Shown: positions 12,155 through 22,812 of the stretch, piece after piece
Layout of the letters: every line of letters begins with the position of its first letter
Numbering within the stretch: position 1 is the first letter of the stretch
Assembly (NCBI GenBank): GCA_030568195.1
Contig: JAJLTO010000005.1
Span: forward strand, 806,001-870,000
Origin: Dipodascopsis uninucleata var. uninucleata
Lineage: Eukaryota > Ascomycota > Lipomycetes > Lipomycetales > Lipomycetaceae
Direction of reading: 5' to 3'
DNA: 64,000 nt
The notes under the pieces: model-generated
Seen by the model: the letters and a program-made list of their open reading frames with translations, nothing else
The model's database searches: none
Told to the model about the DNA's origin: nothing
Position numbers and translations under genes: made by a program

Positions 12155-13220
12155 ATGAAGTCAACTCCATCGCAGAACGGAGTAAAATCGAGAAACTCGC
12201 CTCAGGTTAATGAGGCCGAAGGTATGCTATATTGCATATTACGATCCAAATCTAGAAAGAAAGAAGATTTGTGGAGCTAGATGGATGTGTTACTGATATA
12301 TTAATATTTGCAGCGGCCCGTATTGCATCAGAGAAGGCTCAACTGCTGAAGTTTACTACGGATGACGATCACTTCAGTTTGGTTCGGTGAGTATTGCAGA
12401 AGCTTTGTTAAATGAATGACAGATCATCTCTTACAAATTGGAACGCCATTGCTATTGAATCAGAAGCTAATCGATCCTGTTTTTAGAACCCTTCATATGG
12501 CAGATTTCATCACTCTTCTAAATGGTATGTGTAATCTCAGATTCGCAAACATATTTGATTCGTAAATTAATATGTTACTGGGCACTTCGGTTGAATTCAG
12601 TTTTCGAGTTACTGTCTGCTTGATGGGGAAACCGACTGACTGATATTTTGCGTGTAGGTTTATGTGGTGTAATGAGCATACAATGCTCTCTTCGTTACTG
12701 CCTCGGAGATCCAAGCAATTACTATTACTTGTGGTGGGCTATTATACTTACCCCATTTGGTTTATTTTTTGATTTTATGGACGGTAAAGTTGCTCGACTA
12801 AGAAAGAAAAGCTCGGCCATGGGCCAAGAGCTTGATTCGCTTGCGGATCTTATTTCGTTTGGTGTTGCCCCGTCATGCTGTGCATTCTGCGTTGGATTTA
12901 GATCGGTCATCGATACAGCTGTTCTTGTATATTTTGTTCTGTGTGGATTAAGTCGTTTGGCAAGATTCAATGTTACTGTTGCATATCTACCAAAGGACAA
13001 GTCGGGAAAGTCGAAATACTTCGAAGGTACTCCAATTCCCACAACACTCAGCTTGGTCTTCATGATTGCATACTGGGTTCGTCAAGGATGGGTTTTAGAT
13101 GATATTCCATATGGTGTTGTCGGCAAGGGAGAATGGTATGAGTTTCATCCTTCCATTTTTCTTTTCTTCCTCAGTGGATGTGCCATGATCAGCAAGAGCC
13201 TTCATATACCCAAAATATAG
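12155..13220 (+). CDS. CHO1: CDP-diacylglycerol-serine O-phosphatidyltransferase
   Basis: Makes phosphatidylserine from CDP-diacylglycerol and serine in the ER membrane. Four exons: 12155-12221, 12314-12386, 12487-12524 and 12658-13220; introns are 92, 100 and 133 nt; 246 residues. The joins give EAE-AARIASEKAQLL, FSLVR-TLHMADFITLLNG and LCGVMSIQCSLRYCLG. The CDP-alcohol phosphotransferase signature DG-x2-AR-x8-G-x3-D-x3-D is complete (DGKVARLRKK ... GQELDSLADL). Several hydrophobic segments follow, with the fungal Cho1 text GLSRLARFNVTVAYLP, KYFEGTPIPTT and the end KSLHIPKI. The first three exons are tiny (67, 73, 38 nt), so the 5' end would be missed by a simple ORF call. Slightly shorter than the yeast enzyme (276) because of the N-terminus. 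Confidence 0.96.
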
Positions 13221-16200
13221 GCAACTAGTGTTGTCGCGTTGCTGGTTTTTTTTTTTCAACAAAAAAATTGAATTTCTAGAAAAATGGGATGGTTACTGCT
13301 ATACACTACTACTTCAATTTCTCATCTATTTGTTTATGATAGTTGGATTTCATTATTGTGTCTCAATACTTTTTACTCATTTATACATTGTAACATGTAT
13401 CGCTCTTTAATACTAGTTTGTATTTATATGATCTATATATACATTCGCATTTATAGTTCCCTCATAAGCACAAGCAAGCAGACCCATTGTACATTGATTT
13501 ATGGCACCGGCATGCTTATCCGTTTATTACCTCTTATGTATTATAATGCTAGTTCTGATTTATTTCTTTTTGACAGGACCAATAGAGCACTCATTCACCC
13601 TAAGTGGAAAAAGTACTAACTAATATTGTAGTTTGTTCCATATCAATTTGTGCTGCTGACGTGAACGCCAAAGTAGCGTATTTTGTGATGGTTAAAACCA
13701 CTATTGCGATAGCCTATCTCTATTAATTTATGCTGTCTTTAAGCGAGTGAGCATTATAATGGGGTAAATGCAGATAATTTACACGGGACATTGATCGTGA
13801 CAGGTGATCCAGAAAAATATGATATAAGGTCCACACACACCGAGAAAAACATTACGACTACGCACATTGTTGCCATACACTTTTGATGTCATTATTTGTA
13901 ACTATATCACTTCGATTTTATTATTTTTGTGTATTGTTAATTACCGTTATCATCACTTCTATTATTTCTGCTGTCATTGCTCTTGCTACAATAGTTATTA
14001 TTATTATTTTTAATATGACCACGGTAGCTTAGAAATTATCTATTTATTTATTTACTTTTTTGCTATTGTTACTGTTGTCGTTACTGACTCAACTAAAACA
14101 GCCAAACCAGGATCTTCTACAATATTGTATCATTAACAATACCAATTTTATTCCGTAAAATACTAGTGATCGGCCTATTCTAATTGTGATTTACAGCTAG
14201 TTGTATTACTATAGGCATTGTGCGATCAGACTCTGACGATACACTACTGAAACGACTTTAATTTCCCTGAAATGAAGGCGCAAACCTATCTAATTACCCT
14301 ATGAGGATCCCTTTTCCAGATTCTCTTATTCCACATCGGCGACTGAGAGCCCTAACGAAAAAGATATAGAATACGATCGTAAACAGATCTTGAGCGCCTC
14401 TTAAAGACACGATCCGCGTGAGCCTAATCAGCTGCAGTGACTGTCATGTTAAAGGGAAATAGGCAAAGTGCAAAACTAGGCCAAGAACTCGGTTTCAGGG
14501 CCCTCGGCCTCTTATTTGATGAAGCTAGATTGGAATGTATAGTTTGCAAATGAGCGCCACCCCTCTCCATTTGCAACCACTACACAAGCTATGCCCCAGT
14601 GTAAAGTCAATGGTTAACAGAAAAGCGATAAAGCGAATTGGCATTTTTACAAGTGCTAACTAATATCACAACATCCATCTACGAATCAAAGTGCTAGTAC
14701 TTAATAGAAACAAGGGTATTTATTGGACGTGACTCTGATGCAGCAGAAATTCTTGCATTACCATACATACCTGCACCGTTACCACCGGAGGACCAGCGAC
14801 CCTACGCATGTATATGTATAGTCTGAATATGTAGTAAATATCCTCGGTCTTAGCCAAGCTGCCTTCAGCCAGTAGGCATACAGAAAAATATCCGGATGCA
14901 CAGCCGCGTGTCCGAAATAGTACAAACATACACAAAAATTTTCAGCCAGCTTCGGGTTCTTCCCATCACGTCCGCGCCGCGGCCGTAGACACAGACAGCC
15001 TTTCATCCACCAGCTGAACATAACATGCCAAAAATGATACACGATAGCACACAACGTTCTCCAATACTATGACCACGACTCTAAAAATTATACCGAAATA
15101 TACGTCAAAGCAGATGGATCTGTCCTGCTTAAGGTGTGAGATAGCATTTATGCGAAGGCTTGTTCACATCGCAATCACGCGTTGTTCACGCGTAACATGC
15201 GGGAAGACCATGCCAACAGACAGATCTTGACAAAGAGCAGCTATTTCTGGGTTCTTTATTTTAATTTTTATTTTTATTTAATTCCTTTTTTTTCGCTTCT
15301 AACTATATAACACTTATCTTAACCTCCCTGCAGCGGTGCCCATCCCTCTAAACTATGCCGATACATACCTGGCAGTCCGCGTATCCAGCGACTTACGGTA
15401 CTCGGCCAGTGGTTCTGCCGATTTATTTACCAGCCAGCTTAGTCGCGAAAAGGCGTCTTCCGGTAAATACAGCTGCATAATTGTAGCCTAAAGCACTCGA
15501 AAGAGTAATGGAGCTTAAAATTAGAGATATTTGCCCCCAATATCCTATAGCGACATATACTAGCTGTTAGTAATTAAAGAGCATTTGGCATATAGCTCTG
15601 CAACCTACACTCAATTTGACCACAATGGCAAAAGCAATCTGTGTTTATGCCACATCTGTATGGCACATTAATTGCTGAGTTTCATCTCGTTCTCAGGCTC
15701 AACTTGTCCGCCTGCCATATATGGTTAAGTTAGATTCCTTAAACGCCATTTTGACTCCAGTCCAGCAAAAGTGATTATTTGTAAACTAAACAAAAATTAT
15801 ATTACTTACCCTGCCTTTCTCTAATTACTGCGTAATGTCTCGTGGACGTGTTTGTAGTAACCAACTTTCTTGCGAAAATTTTGTCAGGCAAGGGCTAAAA
15901 GACAAGAAAAAGCAATGTCAAACTCTTTTAGTATGGCAGACGCTTTTTTTGGCACTGCATTTCTCGCTTGCACTCTCCCCCCTTATTTAGTTATATTAAA
16001 AGTGAATGCTAGGAATAGTTACAGGAAACTACCAGCTAGTCCTCCTTGTTTTTGAGATTTTATTCTCTGATTAATCGTTTCTGATATATTCGGTTCATTT
16101 CATCTTTCAGTCGCTCGTTTCTTCAGTCAAAAAAAATCTTCCGCTGTTGCTACTCAGCTGCTGGGAACCTGTCTTCGTTAAATATAGTGGTGTCGTGAAC

Positions 16201-16480
16201 TGTGAGCTGTCATAGCAGAGCACTGTTTTTATACCAAATAAGAAAAATCTAAGGCCAGCAGCCACCCGAGCACGATCGCACTCGGATGATAGCAGTCAGT
16301 CCTTTATACAACTAAGAGAATACTGAATACTAGAAGTATCGATACTACGCAGTGTTTGTTCATGGTTAAATATAGCCAAGTGACAAGCTGCAGAAAAATA
16401 ATAGAAGTCGTTCCTCTGACTGGCATTAACGCAATCAAATATCTGTGCGCAATTTTTTGAAAACAAGCAATAGTAGCAAA
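13221..16480. other. 3.3-kb intergenic region (CHO1 / WSC gene)
   Basis: Same-strand gap. The first 600 bp are T-rich and suit a CHO1 terminator (T9 at about 13247-13255). A GC-richer patch lies near 14960-15010 (CGCGCCGCGG). A 46-codon ORF at 15915-16055 has a hydrophobic middle, but I cannot support it as a gene. The last kilobase is probably the promoter and long leader of the WSC gene. Confidence 0.4.
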
Positions 16481-17653
16481 ATGACTCGCAAGTTCGAACT
16501 TTTAACTGGTTTGTTTGCTCTTCTTATAGCATTTGCGTCTCTTGCATCTGCTGCTGAAGATGACAAGGGATGTTACTCCGACTCTGGTTCGCTCGTGTTC
16601 GTTGGAAACTATACCTACCAATCTTCTGGATACTGCATTACAGAGTGCAGCTCCAAAGAATATGCTGTAGCAGCGACCACTTCGGGCAATGAGTGTTACT
16701 GTGGTAACTCTATACCTGATTCAAGTACTAGCAGCAGCCATTGTAATGTCGGATGCTTTGGCTATCCAGAAGAGAATTGTAAGTATTCTTGCCTATATTT
16801 ATTTCGCTCTCTTTCTGAGGCTGATTTCTATTTTGTCTTCTTTTGACAAATTTGCTAATGGTGGCTTTAATTTTATTCAATAGGTGGTGGAAATGGTTAC
16901 TTCTCGGTTTATATTACTGGAGCTGGTACTCTCGAGTCTTCTGATACAGATAGTTCGAGTGGCCAGTCTGTGTCGAGCCAGACATCGACTGCTACCCCTT
17001 CTACTTCTACGACTTCTTCCTCAACATCTTCAGCATCATCTACGATAACTTCTATTTCGACGACTAGCAGCGCCAGCTCTACTGTCACCAGTCCTCAGGA
17101 AACTGATACTGCACCTAAAACAGCTTCTACTGTCGTAATTACGACAGGCGTCACTGTTGTGACTGTTGTCAGTAGTGTCCCAGTAACTGCATCTCCGTCA
17201 GCATCTGCTTCTATATCTACGGGCGGCAATGAGGGTTCCGACTCTTCAAATCTTAACAATAGCAGCAAGAGCTCTAAAGGCGGCTTGAGCGGGGGTGCCA
17301 TTGGTGGAATTGTAGTTGCTATTATTGTTGTTCTAGCCATTATTGCGTTGATTGTTTTCTTCTTGCTGCGCAGAAAACGATCTCTCAAGGATGATGACGA
17401 TGATTGGAACGGTTATTATGGCAAGAAGGGAAATTATTCGGGATCAACACCGTCAGCGGGAGGAATGATAGCTGGTACTGCTGGCAGACATGATAAACTG
17501 TCGTCTAGTTCATTCAATTCTGGCGGTGGTCGCGTAAATATTGTTGATCAGCGATTGAATCCAGTTATGATGGAGCGACGCCTTAGTGATGGTAGCGTTT
17601 CTGATGAGCAGGATTATAGCCGGAAGATTTTACGTGTTGTTAACATGGACTAG
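16481..17653 (+). CDS. WSC-type cell-wall stress sensor
   Basis: Two exons, 16481-16778 and 16884-17653; 105-nt intron with a TGCTAAT branch-like word; 355 residues. The start ATG at 16481 gives a clean signal peptide (about residues 1-24). An extracellular WSC domain follows with its cysteines (GCYSDSG, CITECSSKEYAVAATT, ECYCGNSIP, CNVGCFGYPEENCGG). A Ser/Thr-rich rod about 130 residues long, probably O-mannosylated, comes next, then a single membrane span (IGGIVVAIIVVLAIIALIVF). The basic/acidic cytoplasmic tail ends in DEQDYSRKILRVVNMD. That tail is the conserved C-terminus through which Wsc1-like sensors engage Rom2/Rho1 in the cell-wall-integrity pathway (known family behaviour). Complete and apparently functional. 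Confidence 0.94.
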
Positions 17654-18985
17654 TTTTATTATCGTTGGAGGAGCTGGTAGGAGTGAAGTTATGATTAATG
17701 ATGCTATTAATATTGGATGCTTTGGTTTGGGTTATTGTTTTATTTGATTTCAGTTTCAATCTTCTCACACATATATACACTCTCTACATAAGTAACATAC
17801 ATAAGACATTTAGATGTGCTGCGTGCATCTGTATATTCTCTCTCTTTATTTTTGGGCATCGAACAGAAGGTACAAGCTACCTTTTTACTTACATAATTTA
17901 AGAAGGGAATACGGCTCGGTGTATTCGGTCTCTACATTATAATGGACGTTCCTTCTTAGTTTATTCTCTATTGTTAATAATTTTCTCTTTTAGTGCAAAA
18001 TTTTAGTTCAAGCGTTAATTTCACTATTAAGTGCTTGTATTCAGTGGAGTTTTCCTCTCAGTTTCAATTTGTTTATTTATCATTTATTTATTTATTGACT
18101 TATTATAGTTTATTTCATATTACTTAAGCGTGTATATTTACTGCTAAAATTGCCGTATGTATGTAAATTCATCGTCTGCTTTCTTAAATCGTGTTTCCTA
18201 ATAGTTTATAAATCACAATTATTATAAAAAAGCTTTTATCTAGGTTCCTGTCATAAATGTTAGATTAGCCGAAGGTACGGGAGACTCATGACTCAGAGAG
18301 CTCTGTTTCAAGAAAAGCTGGACGGCTGTATATTTGATAAAGTAAATAATTGTATGATCTTAAATATTATTAATACTTTTTATCTTGGTGTTCTTGTAAA
18401 TTAGGTGATACGTGCGTCATTGACGGGGACACTTCATTTACACGACATACAATTTTGCATAACAAATAAAAATAGCTTACTTGGTTATTCGGCTACTCAA
18501 TATAAATATCTAGTATGTCAGGTTCAGATAGTTATAAACTCGCCCGCGATAGTATAATAAATAGTAAGGCTGAATCTGGTCACAATCTCATGGACTTGAC
18601 ACATCCATTACCAGAACTGAATATCTAAACGGTAGGGTATAGCATATTATTCAAATTACATAGCATCATTACTTACAGTTTTTCATCTAGAGATCATTCA
18701 ATCTATGCAATCTGCTAAAATGTATTTAAAATATAAACCTCTGTTTTATTTAACAAGGACCTTTGAAGATTTTGGGATAAATAAAGATAAATAATATTAA
18801 TTACCAGTATCACAAATAAATACTAGTCCCGTTAAATCCCAAGCTTAAGTGACTACAAGGCGAAAAGTACAAGACAAAGAATCCCAAAGAATTATTCTCT
18901 TTTTTCATATCACAAAATAACAATAGGCATTAAGAAAAGAATCAGAAATATACTTTCTACATAGGAGATCGACGTAGTATATAAA
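17654..18985. other. intergenic region (WSC / SDS22)
   Basis: 1.3 kb, AT-rich, with several TTTATT/AATAAA words after the WSC stop. No ORF worth calling. Confidence 0.45.
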
Positions 18986-20167
18986 ATGAGTGACTTACAA
19001 TGTGATGCGAGGGTCAACGATGTTAAAGATGGCGAAAATCGAGGAAGGAAATTGTCTCGAAATGAAGCTGCTGCTACTGCTGCAGAAAACAGGCTTGATC
19101 AGCAACAAAATCACCATCTGCCAGAAAACACAGAAATAAGTGAAACGGGAAAGGATGCCGATACGAATGAACAAAAGGAGGTCACAGTTAGAGCTGGATC
19201 ACCAGCGTCATCTGAGTCATCTCCGGAAAGAGAGTACATCAAGCCTGATTCTGAGCTGGTGGAGGGCCTTCCACTTGACGTATCTGCCATAGACTTCGTT
19301 CAGATGCGAATCCAATCTATGATCGATCTCGATCTATCCAGATTCCAATACCTCGAGAATCTATGCCTACGTGAAAATTTAATAACAGTGATAGAGGGCC
19401 TTGAGAATGCATCACCAGTGCTAAAAGAGCTTGATCTCTATGATAATCGAATTAAACACATCGAAAACTTGGAGAATACGCCTTTTAGAGACGTCATAGA
19501 GAACCTTGATCTTAGTTTCAACAAAATTAAGGCAATTAGTAACGTCAATAAGCTGAAGAATTTAAGGAATTTGTATTTTGTGCAGAACAAGATTAGCAAG
19601 ATTGAGAATTTAGATGGTCTCGATAATCTTGTAAATCTTGAACTTGGAGGAAATCGACTAAGAGTATTGGAGAATTTAGACAATTTAAGCAGCTTACAAG
19701 AACTTTGGGTGGGAAAAAATAAGATAACAAAGCTGCAAGGCTTTGCGTCTCTGTCAAACCTCAAGATCCTTTCTATTCAAGCCAATCGTATAGTGAAACT
19801 CGAAGGTCTCGAAGATTTGAGATCTTTAGAAGAACTTTACATTTCGCATAATGGAATCGAGACGATCGGAGGACTTGAGAAGAATAGCAATTTACGAGTA
19901 CTAGATATTGGAAACAACAAAATAGAGCACCTTGAGAATTTGTCACATTTGAAAAATCTCGAGGAGCTATGGGCATCTTATAATAAGATCAGGTCATTCG
20001 AAGAGGTTGAGCGCGAGCTAAAAGATCTGCCTAATCTGAATACTGTATACTTTGAGGGCAATCTACTACAGACAGAGAACATGGCTACATACCGAAATAA
20101 GCTAAGACTTCTGCTAGGACCCAACTTAAAGCAGATTGATGCTACACCAGTCCGAAGAGAGGCTTAA
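18986..20167 (+). CDS. SDS22: protein phosphatase 1 regulatory subunit SDS22
   Basis: 393-residue intronless leucine-rich-repeat protein. An acidic, low-complexity N-terminus (about 90 residues) is followed by about eleven consecutive 22-residue SDS22-type repeats (LKELDLYDNRIKHIENLEN, LVNLELGGNRLRVLENLDN, LKILSIQANRIVKLEGLED and so on). An LRR cap motif closes it (LPNLNTVYFEGNLLQ...YRNKLRLLLGPNLKQIDATP). The family binds nascent PP1 with inhibitor-3 and controls its assembly and mitotic function in the nucleus. Slightly longer than the fission-yeast protein because of the N-terminal tail. Start is the first ATG after stops. Confidence 0.96.
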   Translation: MSDLQCDARVNDVKDGENRGRKLSRNEAAATAAENRLDQQQNHHLPENTEISETGKDADTNEQKEVTVRAGSPASSESSPEREYIKPDSELVEGLPLDVSAIDFVQMRIQSMIDLDLSRFQYLENLCLRENLITVIEGLENASPVLKELDLYDNRIKHIENLENTPFRDVIENLDLSFNKIKAISNVNKLKNLRNLYFVQNKISKIENLDGLDNLVNLELGGNRLRVLENLDNLSSLQELWVGKNKITKLQGFASLSNLKILSIQANRIVKLEGLEDLRSLEELYISHNGIETIGGLEKNSNLRVLDIGNNKIEHLENLSHLKNLEELWASYNKIRSFEEVERELKDLPNLNTVYFEGNLLQTENMATYRNKLRLLLGPNLKQIDATPVRREA

Positions 20168-21001
20168 CTAGATATCATATGTTATAAGGTGTACGGCGTA
20201 CTGGTGAGCTGGATCCTCTACTCGCTTTACATTTCCGTTAACTGCATGTACAATGAATTTCTTTTCTAAAAAAAATAAGTGAGCGAACCTAACAGTGCTG
20301 TTCCTCTCTTGCAGAGAAATTATTTTGATTGATGTTATATGGTACAAGAGCATAGTGCATGAATTTACTATGATATATTTGGCTGGGCACGTCTAATTTT
20401 GTAAACTTTTGATTATCATTGTTCTTTGTTGTTGCTGTCAATGCTACAGATATTATATGGTCATCCGCAGTACTGCGTGATTAGATTCCTGTAATTAATA
20501 ATATATCTAACGATAGATTGAATACGTGTTAAATACAGAGATCAAGTTATAATTTGGTAGTACAAATCTTTTAACTATCCTATCAATGCGAGATTCCACC
20601 TATCTATCAAATTTAGCTTAAATTACTATCAGCCTGCATAACCTACAAGATAGCCTACAATTATCGGCTACGGTAAAAGAGAGTAATTTTCACAAAACAT
20701 AAGATAATAATAACATTTCAAACGTTATAATTTGAACTATATAGACATCAAAATTCGTTTACACATAATGTCAAACCATAAAAAAACCGCGACCATACGA
20801 GCTCAAACACCGATTCAAAAAAATCCCACGTGTAGCAACAAAGCAATCAACCAAACCCGATACCATTTTTGTTTTACATTTCAGTCTTTTCCTTTTTTTG
20901 ATTTTGTAATCACGCCAGTAAATATTTCTTGTTGCATCTCGGCATTAACAAGAGACTCTTATGTACATATGCTGTTTAAAATATGAAATACCAGGATCTC
21001 T
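20168..21001. other. 3' convergent intergenic region
   Basis: 834 bp between the SDS22 stop and the stop of the 90-codon ORF on the other strand. AT-rich, nothing recognised. Confidence 0.45.
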
Positions 21002-21274
21002 CTAAAAAGAGGCATCTTCTGGAATGTCGACTAGATCAGCGTTCGAAACCCATCGCCCAGACTCTGAAGTATCCGAGGAGACAGAGTCAGATCGCCGGTG
21101 GACAATATTCTCAGACGCCATAGGGTTAGCACCGTCGGAGGTCTCAGCTTTCGTCATCTCCGAGGTCAACACCAGGAAATTGTGCTGCGGTCGTTCCTCC
21201 GACAAGACCAAGAAGCTTGGCTGCTGAGATGTAGTGGATTGAGCACCAGCTGCCTGAGTAGCCTGCAAAGTCAT
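21002..21274 (-). CDS. small hypothetical protein (90 residues)
   Basis: ATG at 21274 has A at -3. The product is polar, with the repeated half-motif FLVLSEERPQ / FLVLTSEMTK (residues about 21-44), a Ser/Asp-rich patch (RRSDSVSSDTSESG) and an acidic end (VDIPEDASF). I recognise no family. It could be a real small gene (transcribed away from the Zn2Cys6 gene) or a chance ORF. The FLVL duplication and polar composition differ from nearby random ORFs, which are Cys/Leu/Tyr-rich. Confidence 0.45.
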   Translation of the reverse strand: MTLQATQAAGAQSTTSQQPSFLVLSEERPQHNFLVLTSEMTKAETSDGANPMASENIVHRRSDSVSSDTSESGRWVSNADLVDIPEDASF

Positions 21275-22812
21275 TTTGCTTATAATATTGAAAATGTATT
21301 CTGTACGGACGAACGGATATAATGTAATACTAGTATATAGTACTGTCTATCGCTATATAGAGCAAGTGAACTTGACACAGAGCAAATAAGAGCAAGTAAG
21401 AGCAAGTAAAGCAGCAAGGCAAGCAAAAGGAATAAAAGTTGTTCAATATAAATTCCTACTGAAAAAGATGCAAAGAAATTAATATTTGAGAGAACATAGG
21501 ATATCAGGACGGACTTTATATACGTGTAAAAGGATGCCAGAATACTCCAAAAGAATTATGTCATGCGCCCTAGGCAAAGAAATTTTTTCTATGGTTTTAA
21601 CTTTTCTGTTTGTCAGTTACAAATTCCAAACAACCTTAGGTCCGATGGGAAGAGTCGCAGCAATTCACGTGAAAAGAACGCATGACGCTATTGTGCGCCT
21701 GTGTAATCGTTTAATTGGCTGACCCCGCAAAACGAACTCAAGCCGCATATATTTAGGCTTGTCTTTGTTGATAACCAAATTAATTAATCTAAAACAAGTC
21801 TTACTTTGGTTAGACATTAATTATATGTATTAAAGCGAAAGTGTGGAAGATCTCGTCCATATTATAGGGTCCGGCTGTCTAATGAGGCGTGAATACTCGT
21901 GTATCATAATACAAGTACTTAGGTTGTAACCCTTTATCTCAGTATGAGTGTCCCTTCTGCCAGTAAGAACGGCATAAAGCGCTAATAGATTAGCAAACCA
22001 ACTGTTGCAAGCGACCGACAAGATGTGCTGTAGCGTGATTATTTACAGTCTCGTCTCGTCGCTTAACTGTGACCGTCATTCGATATACACGAATAGCAAA
22101 TGATCTCGAGAAGCAGTTTAATGTAGAGACAGGTACCGCATGTAAGCTTAAATTGCATACAAAGGCTTAGCACTGATAAGTCTAGAGAAATTTCTTGCGT
22201 GTTCGCAGCCGCTACAGAATGCTCCTTTGGCGCTAGTTCTGCGATAGCAGGATACAAGAAAATCCCTTTTCTAGTAAGTTACACTCCATTGGAGCAATGC
22301 CTATGCTCAATCAGTAAGACGCATCTGAACAGTAGTCGGCAACGGCATTCTTCGCAGGCCGAGCATCTTAAGTCTTCTCCAATGCATAAATTATAAACAA
22401 TTTGGTGATTTCTGCCACAAATTGCGCCCGGCTCACGCAATTAATTCTGCATCCCACCCACAATTTCCGTGCGTCCGCCGAAGTCGTCAGCAGAGTAACG
22501 GCAAGAAGGAAAATGGTCACCTGACATCTTGTTTTTTGAGTTGGGCGAATAATCCTTCGTGTTAGGGTATTCCCAATTCATGTGGGCCGGTGGTTGGAGG
22601 GTAACTGAATCTCCACAACGCTTCTCCACTTTCGTGAGAATAGTAGTTACGAAAGGCGAAACCATTATCTCTTCTAATAGTAGTCGTAGAAGACCAATAA
22701 TCGAGTGCATGCAAGCTTAGATATTGGCATTGATATCGAATTGAATTATCAACAGCATCTGGACTGGAACTCACCTTTAAAAGGAATGCGATGAACGGAA
22801 CTTGTTGCGGAT
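21275..22812. other. divergent intergenic region
   Basis: 1.5 kb upstream of the Zn2Cys6 gene and of the small ORF. Near 21360-21430 there are imperfect repeats of AGAGCAAGTA. No other structure recognised. Confidence 0.45.
21375..21432. repeat. imperfect purine-rich direct repeats (AGAGCAAGTA-like)
   Basis: Four to five degenerate copies of AGAGCAA(G/A)TAA and AGCAAGG words in a row, about 100-160 bp upstream of the small ORF on the minus strand. They could be binding sites or slippage; only the repetition is seen. Confidence 0.6.

Noticed and set aside
13284-13619. 111-codon ORF after CHO1
   Set aside because: Tyr/Ile/Leu-rich text typical of AT-rich 3' flank; no domain, overlaps the probable terminator.
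15800-15830. TTACTTACCCTG, similar to the U1 snRNA 5' end
   Set aside because: Only a short match, and no stem-loops or Sm site of U1 follow.
15870-16055. Small ORF with hydrophobic middle (46 codons from ATG 15915)
   Set aside because: Too short, no family, lies in the probable leader or promoter of the WSC gene.
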